NCBI GenBank assembly: GCA_031963005.1
Contig: JASSUL010000002.1
Span: 1-64,000 of the forward strand
Length of the DNA stretch: 64,000 nt
Direction: 5' to 3'
Source of the DNA: JASSUD01 sp031963005
GTDB lineage: Bacteria > Pseudomonadota > Gammaproteobacteria > Burkholderiales > Burkholderiaceae
Shown here piece by piece: positions 8,891 through 17,627 of the stretch. The notes below the pieces were generated by a model. The model was not told the origin of the DNA. It did not search any database and was given only the letters and a program-made list of their open reading frames with translations. The position numbers were made by a program, and so were the translations under genes. Positions within the stretch are counted from its first letter, which is position 1, and every line of letters starts with the position of its first letter.

Positions 8891-9164
8891 TCATATTATT
8901 CATTTATTCTCATACGATTAAATTTCTGAAAGGGCAGTTTTTATGGCCCGTGTTTTGAGTTTGACAGCCGTACCGAGTGTTCGAAGCGCCGCTCTTCAGA
9001 TGAACCATAGCAAGTTGTACAGTGTGGCGATATCAATTTAAAAAATTTCCTAGCTATCCTTACAGAACCGTATGCTCAAATCCATAATGATTTAATGCCG
9101 TAGTGTTAGGGTGTTTGAAGAAATTGCCAAAAACCGAAAATATAAATTTATCCAGAGAGTTTTT
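8891..9164. other. Gap, nothing recognised
   Basis: No gene or clear structure was recognised. The last part should hold the promoter of the small membrane protein at 9165; I saw no distinct promoter boxes. Confidence 0.3.
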
Positions 9165-9647
9165 ATGTCTCCTACAATATCGCCATCTTTGACAAACCCA
9201 CAATCTAATTACGGCTCCCTTGTTCCGCAGTCTAGTGATCTAAATTCTCAGTCACTAGAAACAACAACGAACCTAAACGATCTAAATATGGGGACTCCTC
9301 CTGCCTCTAATCCTGAGCAAACTGCTGCTGTAGATCAGGCCTATGTTGACGAATTAACTCAATTATTAGGTCAGGTTACTACCGAAATGACAGGAATGGT
9401 TAATAATCTTATAGCTTTTAATATTTATAAACGAGCTCAAGCATATCGAAATATGTCGATAGTATTTCTGTTGACTACAGCTATATTAGAAATGGGCGCG
9501 CAAAGTACGGGATTTGCTGAAACCCATGAATTGCTAAATAACATTCTGCTCTTTACGGGAATTTCTGGTACTGTCGGTTTATATTGCTATTCCCTGTTTT
9601 TAAATAGGCAAGCTTATTTATTAAGAAATAGAAGAATAGAAGTATAG
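9165..9647 (+). CDS. Small two-segment membrane protein with disordered N-terminus
   Basis: A 160-residue protein I do not recognise. Residues 1-55 are rich in Ser, Thr, Asn, Gln and Pro (it begins MSPTISPSLTNPQSNYGSLV) and look disordered. A helical part follows, with two hydrophobic segments near the C-terminus (SIVFLLTTAILEMG and ILLFTGISGTVGLYCYSLFL) separated by a short polar turn. The layout resembles the 182-residue protein at 15348 and is compatible with a translocated membrane-inserted effector, but that is inference. ATG 9165 is preceded by AGAGAG; a longer frame from 9111 is possible but lacks support. It is the last accessory gene before tRNA-Thr. Confidence 0.55.
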   Translation: MSPTISPSLTNPQSNYGSLVPQSSDLNSQSLETTTNLNDLNMGTPPASNPEQTAAVDQAYVDELTQLLGQVTTEMTGMVNNLIAFNIYKRAQAYRNMSIVFLLTTAILEMGAQSTGFAETHELLNNILLFTGISGTVGLYCYSLFLNRQAYLLRNRRIEV

Positions 9648-9937
9648 TTTCAGAATCAGTATGACGCTGTTAAATGAGACTTACCTTGCCACCTGCGCGA
9701 ACAGTTCACCGGCTATCAATACTAACAAGTCTGATGAGGGAAAAAGATAGCCACAGCCTCAAGGATAAGCACGATTTCTGAGGCGAGTTAGTATCGCGAT
9801 GCCGTTACATCCGTTCTTTCATCCTCTGATTTGCCGGTGTACTGCATATACCCAGTTTGTTCCTACAACGCAAATCCATTACTCGCCTTTACCGCCCTTC
9901 GCCCAAACTCTTGTCTGGTCATGGGTTTTGGCCAAAA
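9648..9937. other. Gap between membrane protein and tRNA-Thr terminator
   Basis: No gene recognised. Short open frames here have no motifs and overlap the tRNA terminator region. Confidence 0.35.
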
Positions 9938-9966
9938 AAAAGCCACATCAATTTGATGTGGCTTTT
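9938..9966 (-). terminator. Rho-independent terminator of tRNA-Thr
   Basis: A 13-bp stem, AAAAGCCACATCA (9938-9950) against TGATGTGGCTTTT (9954-9966), with a 3-base loop. On the minus strand it is followed by a run of T residues (complement of the A-tract at 9934-9940), immediately after the tRNA-Thr 3' end. Confidence 0.85.
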
Positions 9967-9970
9967 GTAC

Positions 9971-10046
9971 TGGTGCCGGAAAGAGGAGTCGAACCCCCGA
10001 CCTTCACATTACGAATGTGCTGCTCTACCAACTGAGCTATTCCGGC
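9971..10046 (-). tRNA. tRNA-Thr (anticodon CGT)
   Basis: Reading the minus strand, the gene begins GCCGGAATAGCTCAGTTGGT and ends with encoded CCA (9971-9973). The acceptor stem GCCGGAA pairs with TTCCGGC. The anticodon arm GCACA-TTCGTAA-TGTGA gives anticodon CGT, with the G27-A43 mismatch also found in other bacterial tRNA-Thr(CGT). The T-arm contains GGTTCGACTCC. It decodes ACG. Its 3' end faces the accessory stretch to its left. Confidence 0.96.
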
Positions 10047-10360
10047 AAGTGTGACGGACGCAATTATAGCTGCCGTTGAGTGGCGTTGCTACAATTTTTT
10101 CAGGGGTTGGTGGCTGTGAGGTGCTGTGGTGCCTAGCTTTCATGTTTTGCATGCATGGTTTAATGAAACATACTGGATATGCAGGCTGGATGAGTGCTTG
10201 GTGCAATACCTCGGTGTAATCCATGATGAGGCGCTTGGAGAAGGGGGCGGTCATCGCCTATGCATATGTAATTTGTATACTTTTGTTTACAGAATAGGGG
10301 GAGCTGCGCGTTACAATAAGCCTTTTTGCAGGTGATATTTTTATTGGATGGGAAATTTCC
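10047..10360. other. Gap upstream of fdxA
   Basis: About 310 bases without a recognised gene. It must contain the divergent promoters of tRNA-Thr and fdxA. A minus-strand frame crossing it is antisense to fdxA and has no motif. Confidence 0.4.
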
Positions 10361-10699
10361 ATGACGCACGTGGTGACTGAAAGCTGCATTAATTGTGTAT
10401 ACACAGACTGCGTGGATGTGTGTCCTGTGGATTGTTTTCATAAGAGCACGGGGCCTTTGGGCAATTTTTTGGCGATTGATCCCGATGAGTGCATTGATTG
10501 TGCGGTGTGTGTGGCAGAGTGTCCTGTGGAAGCCATTTATGCTGAGGAAGATGTGCCGGGTGATCAGCAAGTCTTTATTAAAATTAATGCGGAGCTTGCT
10601 GCTCAATGGCCGACGATTACTCGCTCTCAAAAGCCTTCACCAGATGCAGAGCAATGGAAAGACGTGAAAGAGAAGAAGCATCTTCTGAATACGGATTGA
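10361..10699 (+). CDS. fdxA: 7Fe (3Fe-4S/4Fe-4S) ferredoxin FdxA
   Basis: A 112-residue soluble ferredoxin carrying one [3Fe-4S] and one [4Fe-4S] cluster. The cysteine pattern is clear: CINCVYTDCVDVCPVDCF at the N-terminus and CIDCAVCVAECPVEAI near residues 45-60. The tail EQWKDVKEKKHLL is typical of the FdxA group in proteobacteria. Length and motifs match the family. It is followed after about 75 bases by msbA on the same strand, possibly one transcript. It is an electron carrier; its partners are unknown from sequence. Confidence 0.95.
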   Translation: MTHVVTESCINCVYTDCVDVCPVDCFHKSTGPLGNFLAIDPDECIDCAVCVAECPVEAIYAEEDVPGDQQVFIKINAELAAQWPTITRSQKPSPDAEQWKDVKEKKHLLNTD

Positions 10700-10773
10700 A
10701 AGTGGAGTAGGGGCATGATGAGGCAATGGCATAGCCTGTGTAATGTGGCGAATTTTTTTACCAAAGAAGCGGT

Positions 10774-12618
10774 ATGAGCACTCATAAAAAATCAAAATGC
10801 TTTGCTAAGAAGGACTCAGAAGCTTCCAATTGGGGCTCTTTGCCCGCTTCTTCATCGCTTTTGCGCTTATGGCGATATACCCGAGCGCATTGGAAGATAT
10901 TACTGTTTGCGATTCTTGCAATGGGGGTGGTGGCAGGAACCGAGGTGTGTATCCCTGCGCTTTTAAAGCCGTTGTTAGACCATGGTTTTAAGGCGAAAGA
11001 TCAAGTAGGCCATTTGAAATGGTTTGTACCGCTTGCGGTGATGGGTTTGGCTATAGTGCGTGGTGGTGCCCAATATGCATCTAATTATTTACTGGGCCTG
11101 ACTTCTAATCGTATTTCCGTGCGTTTGCGCATGCAGATGTTTGAACGTTTATTGCAGGGGAGTGGCGCTTTTTTTCAGGCGCAGACGGCTAGTACGTTAA
11201 TTAACGCGATTATTTTTGAGGTCAATCAGGTTCTTGGTATTTTTATTAATTTAGCGATCACGCTGATGCGCGATGCGCTGACGGTGCTGTTTTTATTAGG
11301 GTATCTTTTTTACTTGAATTGGCGTCTTACCTTAGTCGTTGCGATTATTTTTCCTGTGATTGGCGGGTTAATGTCCAAAATTAATCGACGATTACGTCGT
11401 CTAAATTATGAACATCAGAAGCTCACGCATGAATTGACCTATGTCATTGAAGAAACGGTGGCGGGTTATAAAGTGGTCAAGGTGCATAACGGCGCGCCGT
11501 ATGAGTTGCAGCGCTTTTTAGAAATGAATCAACGCCTTCGCGGCTATGCCATGCGCATGATTGTTTCTGGTGGTTTGGCGCAGCCTTTGACGCAAGTATT
11601 AGCGTCTATTGCTCTTGCCGCGGTGATTACGATTGCGGTATTGCAATCCGTTGCAGATCAAACGACGGTGGGTGGATTTGTCGCTTTTGTGACGGCAATG
11701 TTGCTGTTAATTTCACCGCTGAAACATTTGATTGATGTGAATCAACCTTTGCAACGCGGGCTGACTGCAGCGGAGTTTGTTTTTAGCGTGATTGATGAGC
11801 CTAGAGTGGAATCTACCGGCGGAACGTATCCTATAGAGCGTGCTCGAGGGAAGTTGACCTTTAAAGACGTATGTTTTCAATATGGCGTATCAGGATCCCC
11901 AACTGAAGAGGGGAACAGCGCACCAGAAAAAAGCCCTGCGCGTGTATTGGACCATATTTCCTTGAATATAGAGTCGGGCAAGGTGGTTGCTTTGGTGGGG
12001 CCCTCTGGAAGCGGGAAAAGTACATTGGCGAGTCTATTACCTCGTTTTTTTGATCCTACCGCGGGGCAGATTTTATTAGATGATCGGCCTTTGCAAGAGT
12101 ATGTTTTGGCGGACTTGCGTAGGCAGATTGCTTTTGTCAGTCAAGATGTGGTGTTGTTTAATGACTCTGTTGCGGCCAATGTAGCATATGGACAAACGCC
12201 AGATCCCGTGAGAGTCCGGAAGGCTTTAGAAGCCGCTTGGTTATCCGATGTAGTAGCCGCAATGCCCGATGGTATAGATACGATTATTGGCGGCAATGGA
12301 ATGAAATTATCGGGCGGGCAGCGTCAGCGTTTAGCGATTGCACGTGCGCTTTATAAAGATGCTCCGATTTTGATTTTGGATGAGGCAACGTCTGCGTTAG
12401 ACGCGGCATCTGAGCGACATGTACAAGCCGCGCTAGAGACCTTGATGGCAGGCCGTACTACATTGGTGATCGCGCACCGTTTATCGACGATTGAACGTGC
12501 TGATCAAATTGTGGTTCTCGATGCCGGCCGAATTGTTGAATCCGGTAGTCATACCGAGCTTTTGCAAACCAAGGGCTTATATGCGCAGTTGCATCAAATG
12601 CAATTTACGCAAAATTGA
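10774..12618 (+). CDS. msbA: Lipid A export ABC transporter MsbA
   Basis: A half-size ABC exporter of 614 residues that flips lipid A-core from the inner to the outer leaflet of the cytoplasmic membrane. The N-terminal membrane domain (about residues 30-320) has six hydrophobic segments. The nucleotide-binding domain has all motifs: Walker A GPSGSGKST, Q-loop VSQDVVLFND, signature LSGGQRQR, Walker B ILILDEATSALD, and the switch histidine in IAHRLSTIERAD. A short Gly/Ser/Pro-rich insertion (GVSGSPTEEGNSAPEKSPA) lies early in the nucleotide-binding domain and is less usual. Length is close to the normal 580-600. No lpxK follows it, unlike the enterobacterial operon. Confidence 0.93.
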   Translation: MSTHKKSKCFAKKDSEASNWGSLPASSSLLRLWRYTRAHWKILLFAILAMGVVAGTEVCIPALLKPLLDHGFKAKDQVGHLKWFVPLAVMGLAIVRGGAQYASNYLLGLTSNRISVRLRMQMFERLLQGSGAFFQAQTASTLINAIIFEVNQVLGIFINLAITLMRDALTVLFLLGYLFYLNWRLTLVVAIIFPVIGGLMSKINRRLRRLNYEHQKLTHELTYVIEETVAGYKVVKVHNGAPYELQRFLEMNQRLRGYAMRMIVSGGLAQPLTQVLASIALAAVITIAVLQSVADQTTVGGFVAFVTAMLLLISPLKHLIDVNQPLQRGLTAAEFVFSVIDEPRVESTGGTYPIERARGKLTFKDVCFQYGVSGSPTEEGNSAPEKSPARVLDHISLNIESGKVVALVGPSGSGKSTLASLLPRFFDPTAGQILLDDRPLQEYVLADLRRQIAFVSQDVVLFNDSVAANVAYGQTPDPVRVRKALEAAWLSDVVAAMPDGIDTIIGGNGMKLSGGQRQRLAIARALYKDAPILILDEATSALDAASERHVQAALETLMAGRTTLVIAHRLSTIERADQIVVLDAGRIVESGSHTELLQTKGLYAQLHQMQFTQN

Positions 12619-12621
12619 AAA

Positions 12622-12657
12622 CGCTCGGCATATTTCTTGGTGGAATCATGCCGAGTG
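12622..12657 (+). terminator. Hairpin after msbA
   Basis: CTCGGCAT (12624-12631) pairs with ATGCCGAG (12648-12655), extended to about 10 bp by one G-T and one C-G pair. It lies 4 bases after the msbA stop. There is no T-run, so it may be a weak terminator or an mRNA-stabilising hairpin. Confidence 0.45.
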
Positions 12658-12744
12658 ATATGGGATTGCGCTTCTTAAAAAAATGGACTCATGCATCTGG
12701 TTTGCAATGAAGACATCATTTAGAAATACCTGTTTACGCTTCTT

Positions 12745-14472
12745 CTACGTATTCTTTAGAAATACTTGCTTCATATAATTATCAAAAATATTAAAACTAA
12801 TGCGCTCTCTTTTTAAATAAGAAAGTGGAAATGAATAACTTTTATCCAGATTTTTATTTTTCGATATTTTTTCGCAAATCTCATTCGCGTATTCGCAAGC
12901 CATACGCCAAGTCATTAACTCGCTTTCGATACGATCTCTATGTGATTCTATGATTTCAGAAAAATCATCAGAATGTTCCTGAGGAGGATTTAATTTTGAT
13001 GAAATTTCCTTCAAGTTGGCTTGGAAATTAACCCCTATTTCTTTCAGAATTTTTAGATATTCTCTCATGCCCTGTAATGCTGCGGACTCAGAGGGATTTG
13101 CTATTTTACTTTCAGAAGTATTTTTATTTTCTATACCTAAACAATCCTCCATATTTTTAAAAGCTGACTCCATAAAGCTTTCATTTTCCTCAGCAAAATG
13201 TTCATTTTCTTTAATAAAATGCTTATATTTCTCAATAGAGTTTCCTAATAAAAAGACATTTTCTTTTGGTAAAGTAACATTATTTTTGTCTTCGTTCCAT
13301 GAAGCATGCATAATATGGACCTGTCCTGCAGGTTGAAGTTTTTTCTTAAAGCTGTAATATTCTTCATTTTTAGAAAAGAGCTTATCTATAAAACCAGCGA
13401 AATGATCTTCTGGAATTTCATATCCCCCATAATTCGGGTCATATAAGAAGAATTTTTTATTCTCCCATTTTACGGCAATTATATGAGCCCATCTTTTATG
13501 TGTAGTAAGAAGCTCATCTTTTGAGCCAATGATTAAAAAAGAGTAGCGTTGAGGCTTTATATCAGAACTTTTGTTTATCGAAAAATTTTTCGCAGGTAGG
13601 TTATTTTTTTTTATATTTTTCGCGCATTGTAAAATTATTTCTTGACGATTTGAATTGGAAATTTTAAAAGGAATGCTATTTTCAGCATTTATTCCAAAAC
13701 ACAAAGCTGTCTCTTTTATTGCTTCCTCATTTTTTCTACCGTATGATCTAACCAAAATATAAAAAAAGATATAGAAAAATAATCGAATGCAAGCATACCC
13801 TATTAAAATAGGGATAAGTATTTTGCATAAAAAACCAATTAATAATATACTAAAATCTATTAAAGAAATTAGAAGAAATCTCCATAATTTTGGAGATGTT
13901 AAATAAATAAGAAGGACTTCAGAAAAATGAGATGAAAAGTATTTTGGAAATAAACCTTCACGATAAGAAGACTTGTACATATTCTGAATATTCTGGGCAT
14001 GAAAATACAGATCACCTCGTTTGAGCATCTCTATAGTCTCCCGCATCTGTGGTACATTGGCTGCTGGCGTTGGTTGTAGCTGAAGATTTAGCCAGCTAAT
14101 GCATAAACCTGCGCAAATGCCATCATAAGATAGACCTTCCCTTAGTACGTATCGTTCTAGCATCATACTAACTTGACAGAAGTCTGCTACCTTATAACTT
14201 TCTACCAGATCTGATTCTTTAAAAGGGCCTAACCCCTCTTCTTCATCAGCAGAATTTTTTAATGCTATTTCTGTCTGGGCCGGTAAATTAGGCGCACTAG
14301 GCACTATATTATGATGTGTAGATAATCCTGCTCTAGAAGATTCTCCACCAATAACATTACCGTTTTCAACGCTGTTATTGTTACATGAATCCCCAGTATT
14401 GGTAGATTGCAAAGAGTGGCATAGAGAATGTCCAAAATGAAAGAATGTCTTTATAGAATTAGTAAGAAACAT
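12745..14472 (-). CDS. YopT/C58-like cysteine protease candidate with internal membrane segment
   Basis: A 575-residue AT-rich gene. Three blocks match the catalytic signature of the C58 (YopT/AvrPphB-like) papain-fold peptidases: GICAGLCISWL with Cys120, RWAHIIAVKW with His330, and FFLYDPNYGGYEI with Asp345. In YopT the same order Cys-His-Asp occurs with a His-Asp spacing of 16; here it is 15. Between Cys and His there is a long hydrophobic stretch (about residues 197-242) that could form one or two membrane helices, which is not usual for the family. Residues 1-80 are Ser/Asn-rich and look disordered. The C-terminal 180 residues are helical and unrecognised. By analogy it would be a host-targeted protease or acyltransferase-like effector, but activity is unproven. 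The start ATG 14472 has only a weak ribosome site. Confidence 0.7.
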   Translation of the reverse strand: MFLTNSIKTFFHFGHSLCHSLQSTNTGDSCNNNSVENGNVIGGESSRAGLSTHHNIVPSAPNLPAQTEIALKNSADEEEGLGPFKESDLVESYKVADFCQVSMMLERYVLREGLSYDGICAGLCISWLNLQLQPTPAANVPQMRETIEMLKRGDLYFHAQNIQNMYKSSYREGLFPKYFSSHFSEVLLIYLTSPKLWRFLLISLIDFSILLIGFLCKILIPILIGYACIRLFFYIFFYILVRSYGRKNEEAIKETALCFGINAENSIPFKISNSNRQEIILQCAKNIKKNNLPAKNFSINKSSDIKPQRYSFLIIGSKDELLTTHKRWAHIIAVKWENKKFFLYDPNYGGYEIPEDHFAGFIDKLFSKNEEYYSFKKKLQPAGQVHIMHASWNEDKNNVTLPKENVFLLGNSIEKYKHFIKENEHFAEENESFMESAFKNMEDCLGIENKNTSESKIANPSESAALQGMREYLKILKEIGVNFQANLKEISSKLNPPQEHSDDFSEIIESHRDRIESELMTWRMACEYANEICEKISKNKNLDKSYSFPLSYLKRERISFNIFDNYMKQVFLKNT

Positions 14473-15347
14473 ATAAGTAACTCTTATGATGCACCCTGCA
14501 AAGCAGAGAATAGGTTAATTTTTTTACAACCCACTATGCCATATGACCGTATTACCAACGGATACTCCCACAACGAGATTCACTGCATAATATCTAGTTA
14601 ATAATACCTTTCATATATAAAGAACAGGCAGACTCCTGCAAAAAAGCCTTTTCTTCAACGCTAGAAGATCGCCTAAGATGGTACTCCAGTGTGGGTAATG
14701 CGTGGCTACGGCCAACAGTTTTATGACTTCTGCATGCTTTATAGCCTATTTAAGCAGCACAGCTAACCATGCAGCGTCGGTCATGCCTTCCACGCTACTA
14801 ATGATACTGTCCTAGCCTTCATTTTTCGCTATAAAATTCCTTAAAACATGAACAGGTTTCCTTCTATTGAACGCACCGCTCGTTCTCTCAAATCTTCCGA
14901 ATAGCTTCTCACTCCCATCACGCGATCTCTATTCAACAAACGCCAAAATATATTTTTATTTATTATTTACATTTGGGTATCTACCTGAAAGTGAGTGTAG
15001 TTACACTAGATGCAATATACTTTTTAAGAATTTCATCATTAAAATAAGAATTTTCTCCTATTGCTTAAAGAAAAGAACTCATGCGCAACATGTGGTGAAG
15101 TCCGTATCTTGTGTGAGCAAGGGGATTCCTAAAGCCTGTTCGAGGCGATATTGGACCAAGAATACAAGCACCTGCTCTGTGAACGCGATGCAATTTTATC
15201 TAACGCACTAGCTACCCTAGTAGCCTATAAAGAAGGCTATTTTTGATATAAAGAAAAGTAATATAGGTCAGCCTTGTCACGGCGATTTTATGATTTTTAT
15301 ACGTTTGTGTTTGGGGGACTCATTGGCATTGAGCGTCTATTCACCTC
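14473..15347. other. Long gap with possible decayed coding DNA
   Basis: About 875 bases without an intact gene. A 114-codon plus-strand frame at 14867-15211 shows no motif. In a different plus frame around 15085-15246 the translation reads CATCGEVRILCEQGDS, stop, SLFEAILDQEYKHLLCERDA and further to a TGA at 15244. It looks more protein-like than the open frame, so this may be a decayed gene with an internal TAA. I cannot name its family. Confidence 0.3.
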
Positions 15348-15896
15348 ATGGTAGCCACTATAATGCTTGCTAGTTCTTCAGGATATTTTATATATCCTTC
15401 GTCTTTTTTACCTCTTAGTTTTCGACAGACATCGCTGTTGCATGGCCATGAGCCGGGTTCGCCAGCCGAGGAAATGAGAGTTACTCAGATGTCGGCAAAT
15501 CAGCCACCATGCTCCTCTTCCTCCTCTTTTGCTGACCGCTTATTGTCATCTCTAAAGGATATAGAGATCGAGCTAGGCTTACTGTTGCAAGCCTTATCCT
15601 TTGATAAGCAAGCGATCATGAGTAATGAGGTGCTGCGCTGCTTCGGAGAAAAATTGGAAAACGGTTGTGGGACTCTTATTAAGATAGTACTTTGCGTAAG
15701 TGCAGTTATGCTAATAGCTATAGTGCCACTCTGTATCTCTATATTATTTTCTTTCTCGATTATAGAGATATTCTGCAATGTCTTAGTTATAGCAGGGTCA
15801 ATAATTTCTATAATTGCGCAGTGTTGCTTGATATATATATCGTTTAGTCTAAAGCCCGCAGTGAATAATATGATTCAGGAAAGGCGTGTATGGTAA
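15348..15896 (+). CDS. Unrecognised membrane protein with Ser/Pro-rich N-terminus
   Basis: A 182-residue frame. The first 65 residues are low in structure and rich in Ser and Pro (GHEPGSPAEEMRVTQMSANQ and a run of six Ser interrupted by one Cys-Ser). A helical segment follows (LLSSLKDIEIELGLLLQAL). Two strongly hydrophobic stretches then come near the C-terminus (VLCVSAVMLIAIVPLCISIL and VLVIAGSIISIIAQCCLIYI). The layout resembles the protein at 9165. The true start is uncertain: ATG 15348, ATG 15363, or ATG codons further in. The family is unknown; a membrane-inserting effector is one possibility, an ordinary small membrane protein another. Confidence 0.45.
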   Translation: MVATIMLASSSGYFIYPSSFLPLSFRQTSLLHGHEPGSPAEEMRVTQMSANQPPCSSSSSFADRLLSSLKDIEIELGLLLQALSFDKQAIMSNEVLRCFGEKLENGCGTLIKIVLCVSAVMLIAIVPLCISILFSFSIIEIFCNVLVIAGSIISIIAQCCLIYISFSLKPAVNNMIQERRVW

Positions 15897-15940
15897 AAGT
15901 TACCGAGGTATTCTTAGCAGATTTAAAATAGCAGTGCTTA

Positions 15941-16651
15941 TTAGAAACGATAGCCAATACTCAAAGAAGTGATAACCGGATTGAGTTTTAATTTTGCTTC
16001 AGATGTCAGCGGTAATATCCATATTTCATCTGTAGTGCGCGAGCGCGTTGTGGCGGTAGTATGCAAGGGCATATACAAAATCGATAGGCTGGCAAAACAC
16101 TTTTTATTGAGCTGGTAGCTAAAACCGCCATCAAAGACTGCAGCCCACTGATCTTGGACTGAGAGAGTTGAGATTTTGGGCAGGCCGTCAAATTCGTTTG
16201 CAAACTGCACTTTTGTAAACCAGACTCGGCTGATTCCTGCTCCAAGGAATGGCCGAAACTTTGCTTCTGGATTACCAAAATAATATTTAAGCACCAGAGC
16301 AGGATTCCATTGCTCCATCGAGCCAACTTTACCAAAGCTGTCCCAATAGCCGCTCCCGTTTAGATCTAAATGGGTTCCCGTGCTAAGCATAAATTCACTA
16401 GCAAGGTTGTCGGTAATAAAGTAAGTGCCACTCAGATTGAGTGCACTCCCTTTGCCAACCTTAACACTTCCTGGCTGCGGAACTTCTATTGGAGACCTGC
16501 TCAGAGTATGGTTTCCAAAAATGTGGCTATTGTGCTGTGGCATAGAATAATTCCAACCCGCACTTAATATAAAGTCGCCTGCCACCTGTGCATGCGCGAC
16601 CATAGGGCACACGCACATAGCGAGTGCTAAGAAGAGGTGTTTTAGCTTCAT
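15941..16651 (-). CDS. OmpW-family outer-membrane protein (copy 1)
   Basis: A 236-residue beta-barrel of the OmpW family. It has a clear signal peptide (MKLKHLFLALAMCVCPMVAHA, cleavage expected before QVAGDF). It also carries the typical OmpW blocks: LSGTYFITDNLASEFMLSTG, VLKYYFGNPEAKFRPFLGAG, an aromatic strand with a conserved W (VQDQWAAVFDGGFSYQLNKK) and the terminal LSIGYRF, whose final Phe is the usual barrel-assembly signal. OmpW proteins are 8-stranded barrels thought to pass small hydrophobic molecules. It lies 93 bases downstream of a second OmpW gene on the same strand, so the pair probably arose by duplication and may be cotranscribed. Confidence 0.9.
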   Translation of the reverse strand: MKLKHLFLALAMCVCPMVAHAQVAGDFILSAGWNYSMPQHNSHIFGNHTLSRSPIEVPQPGSVKVGKGSALNLSGTYFITDNLASEFMLSTGTHLDLNGSGYWDSFGKVGSMEQWNPALVLKYYFGNPEAKFRPFLGAGISRVWFTKVQFANEFDGLPKISTLSVQDQWAAVFDGGFSYQLNKKCFASLSILYMPLHTTATTRSRTTDEIWILPLTSEAKLKLNPVITSLSIGYRF

Positions 16652-16744
16652 TTATCTGCTTTTGCTTGCATAAATCAGTTAATTAGGATTTTGTTGCTGT
16701 GCAATCATGACTAGCAAACGTGTAGAGCATATGAATAGTTATTC

Positions 16745-17461
16745 TTATAAACGATAGCCAATGCTCAAAGAAGTGATGACTGGATTGAGTTTGAATTTTG
16801 AATAACTTTTAAAATTTCCTGAATCTGACCGCACCTCAGCAGTTGGCTGTAGGCGCATATAGGAAACAGATAAACTGGCAAAGCAACGCTTATTAAATTG
16901 ATAGCTCAGGCCTCCGTTCAAGACTGGGGCCCATGTGTCTTTAACAGAAAGAGTAGCTGGAGTGAGCGGAGCGATGAGGTACATGCTTCCATGGAACCGT
17001 GCTTTTGTAAAATGATTGTAGCTTAGGCCAGCGCCCAAGAAGGGCCGGAATTTTGCTTCTGGATCGCTGAAATAATATTTGAGCAGTAACATATAGCTTG
17101 ACTGCTCTAATGTACTCAATAGGGGGTTGGGTCCGTCAGGGCCGCCTATCCAGTAATCGGCCATACCCCTTACGCTAAACCGCGCTGGCGAGTTAAGTAT
17201 AAATTCGCTAGCAAGATTATCGGTAATGAAATAAGCGCCGCTTAAACTTAGCGCATTTGCATCCGAAGCCTTTACATGAGCTCGCGGCGAATGAAGCATT
17301 GGAGCATCAAGAAAAATAGATTTGTCAAAAACATAGCCGCTACTCTGCGGTATGAGGCGGCTTAACCCTACACTTACTGTAAAGTCACCTGCTGTCTGTG
17401 CATAGCTAGACTTAGCGCACGCGGAAATAGCGAGCATTGCTATAACATGCTTTAGCTTCAT
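16745..17461 (-). CDS. OmpW-family outer-membrane protein (copy 2)
   Basis: A 238-residue paralogue of the neighbouring OmpW protein, with signal peptide MKLKHVIAMLAISACAKSSYA. The conserved blocks recur: LSGAYFITDNLASEFILNS, LLKYYFSDPEAKFRPFLGAG, VKDTWAPVLNGGLSYQFNKR and PVITSLSIGYRL. The last residue is Leu rather than Phe, a mild departure from the usual C-terminal barrel signal. The loops (residues about 30-60 and 85-110) differ strongly between the two copies while the strands are conserved, as expected for surface-exposed loops. It is the upstream gene of the pair and probably carries the promoter. Confidence 0.9.
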   Translation of the reverse strand: MKLKHVIAMLAISACAKSSYAQTAGDFTVSVGLSRLIPQSSGYVFDKSIFLDAPMLHSPRAHVKASDANALSLSGAYFITDNLASEFILNSPARFSVRGMADYWIGGPDGPNPLLSTLEQSSYMLLLKYYFSDPEAKFRPFLGAGLSYNHFTKARFHGSMYLIAPLTPATLSVKDTWAPVLNGGLSYQFNKRCFASLSVSYMRLQPTAEVRSDSGNFKSYSKFKLNPVITSLSIGYRL

Positions 17462-17627
17462 TCTTGATCCATATAAAAATGCATGGTGTGTTTATTAAAT
17501 AAACAATAATTTTTCGAAAAAACCTTTCTAGTAGTCAGCTCGAAGGGGGGCTGCCATGCAATAGGCGCATTGTTCCGAATCCACTTAGAATCTGTGCTTT
17601 ATATTTCCCAATTATAAAAAGGGTGTT

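Noticed and set aside
4042..9971. attL/attR direct repeats at the two tRNA genes
   Set aside because: I found no second copy of either tRNA 3' end inside or beside the accessory stretch.
9975..10046. Unusual G-A mismatch at the base of the tRNA-Thr anticodon stem
   Set aside because: The same mismatch occurs in other bacterial tRNA-Thr(CGT), so it is not a sign of decay.
10160..10630. 156-codon minus-strand frame across fdxA and its upstream region
   Set aside because: It is antisense to fdxA, whose ferredoxin cysteine motifs are unmistakable, and has no motif of its own.
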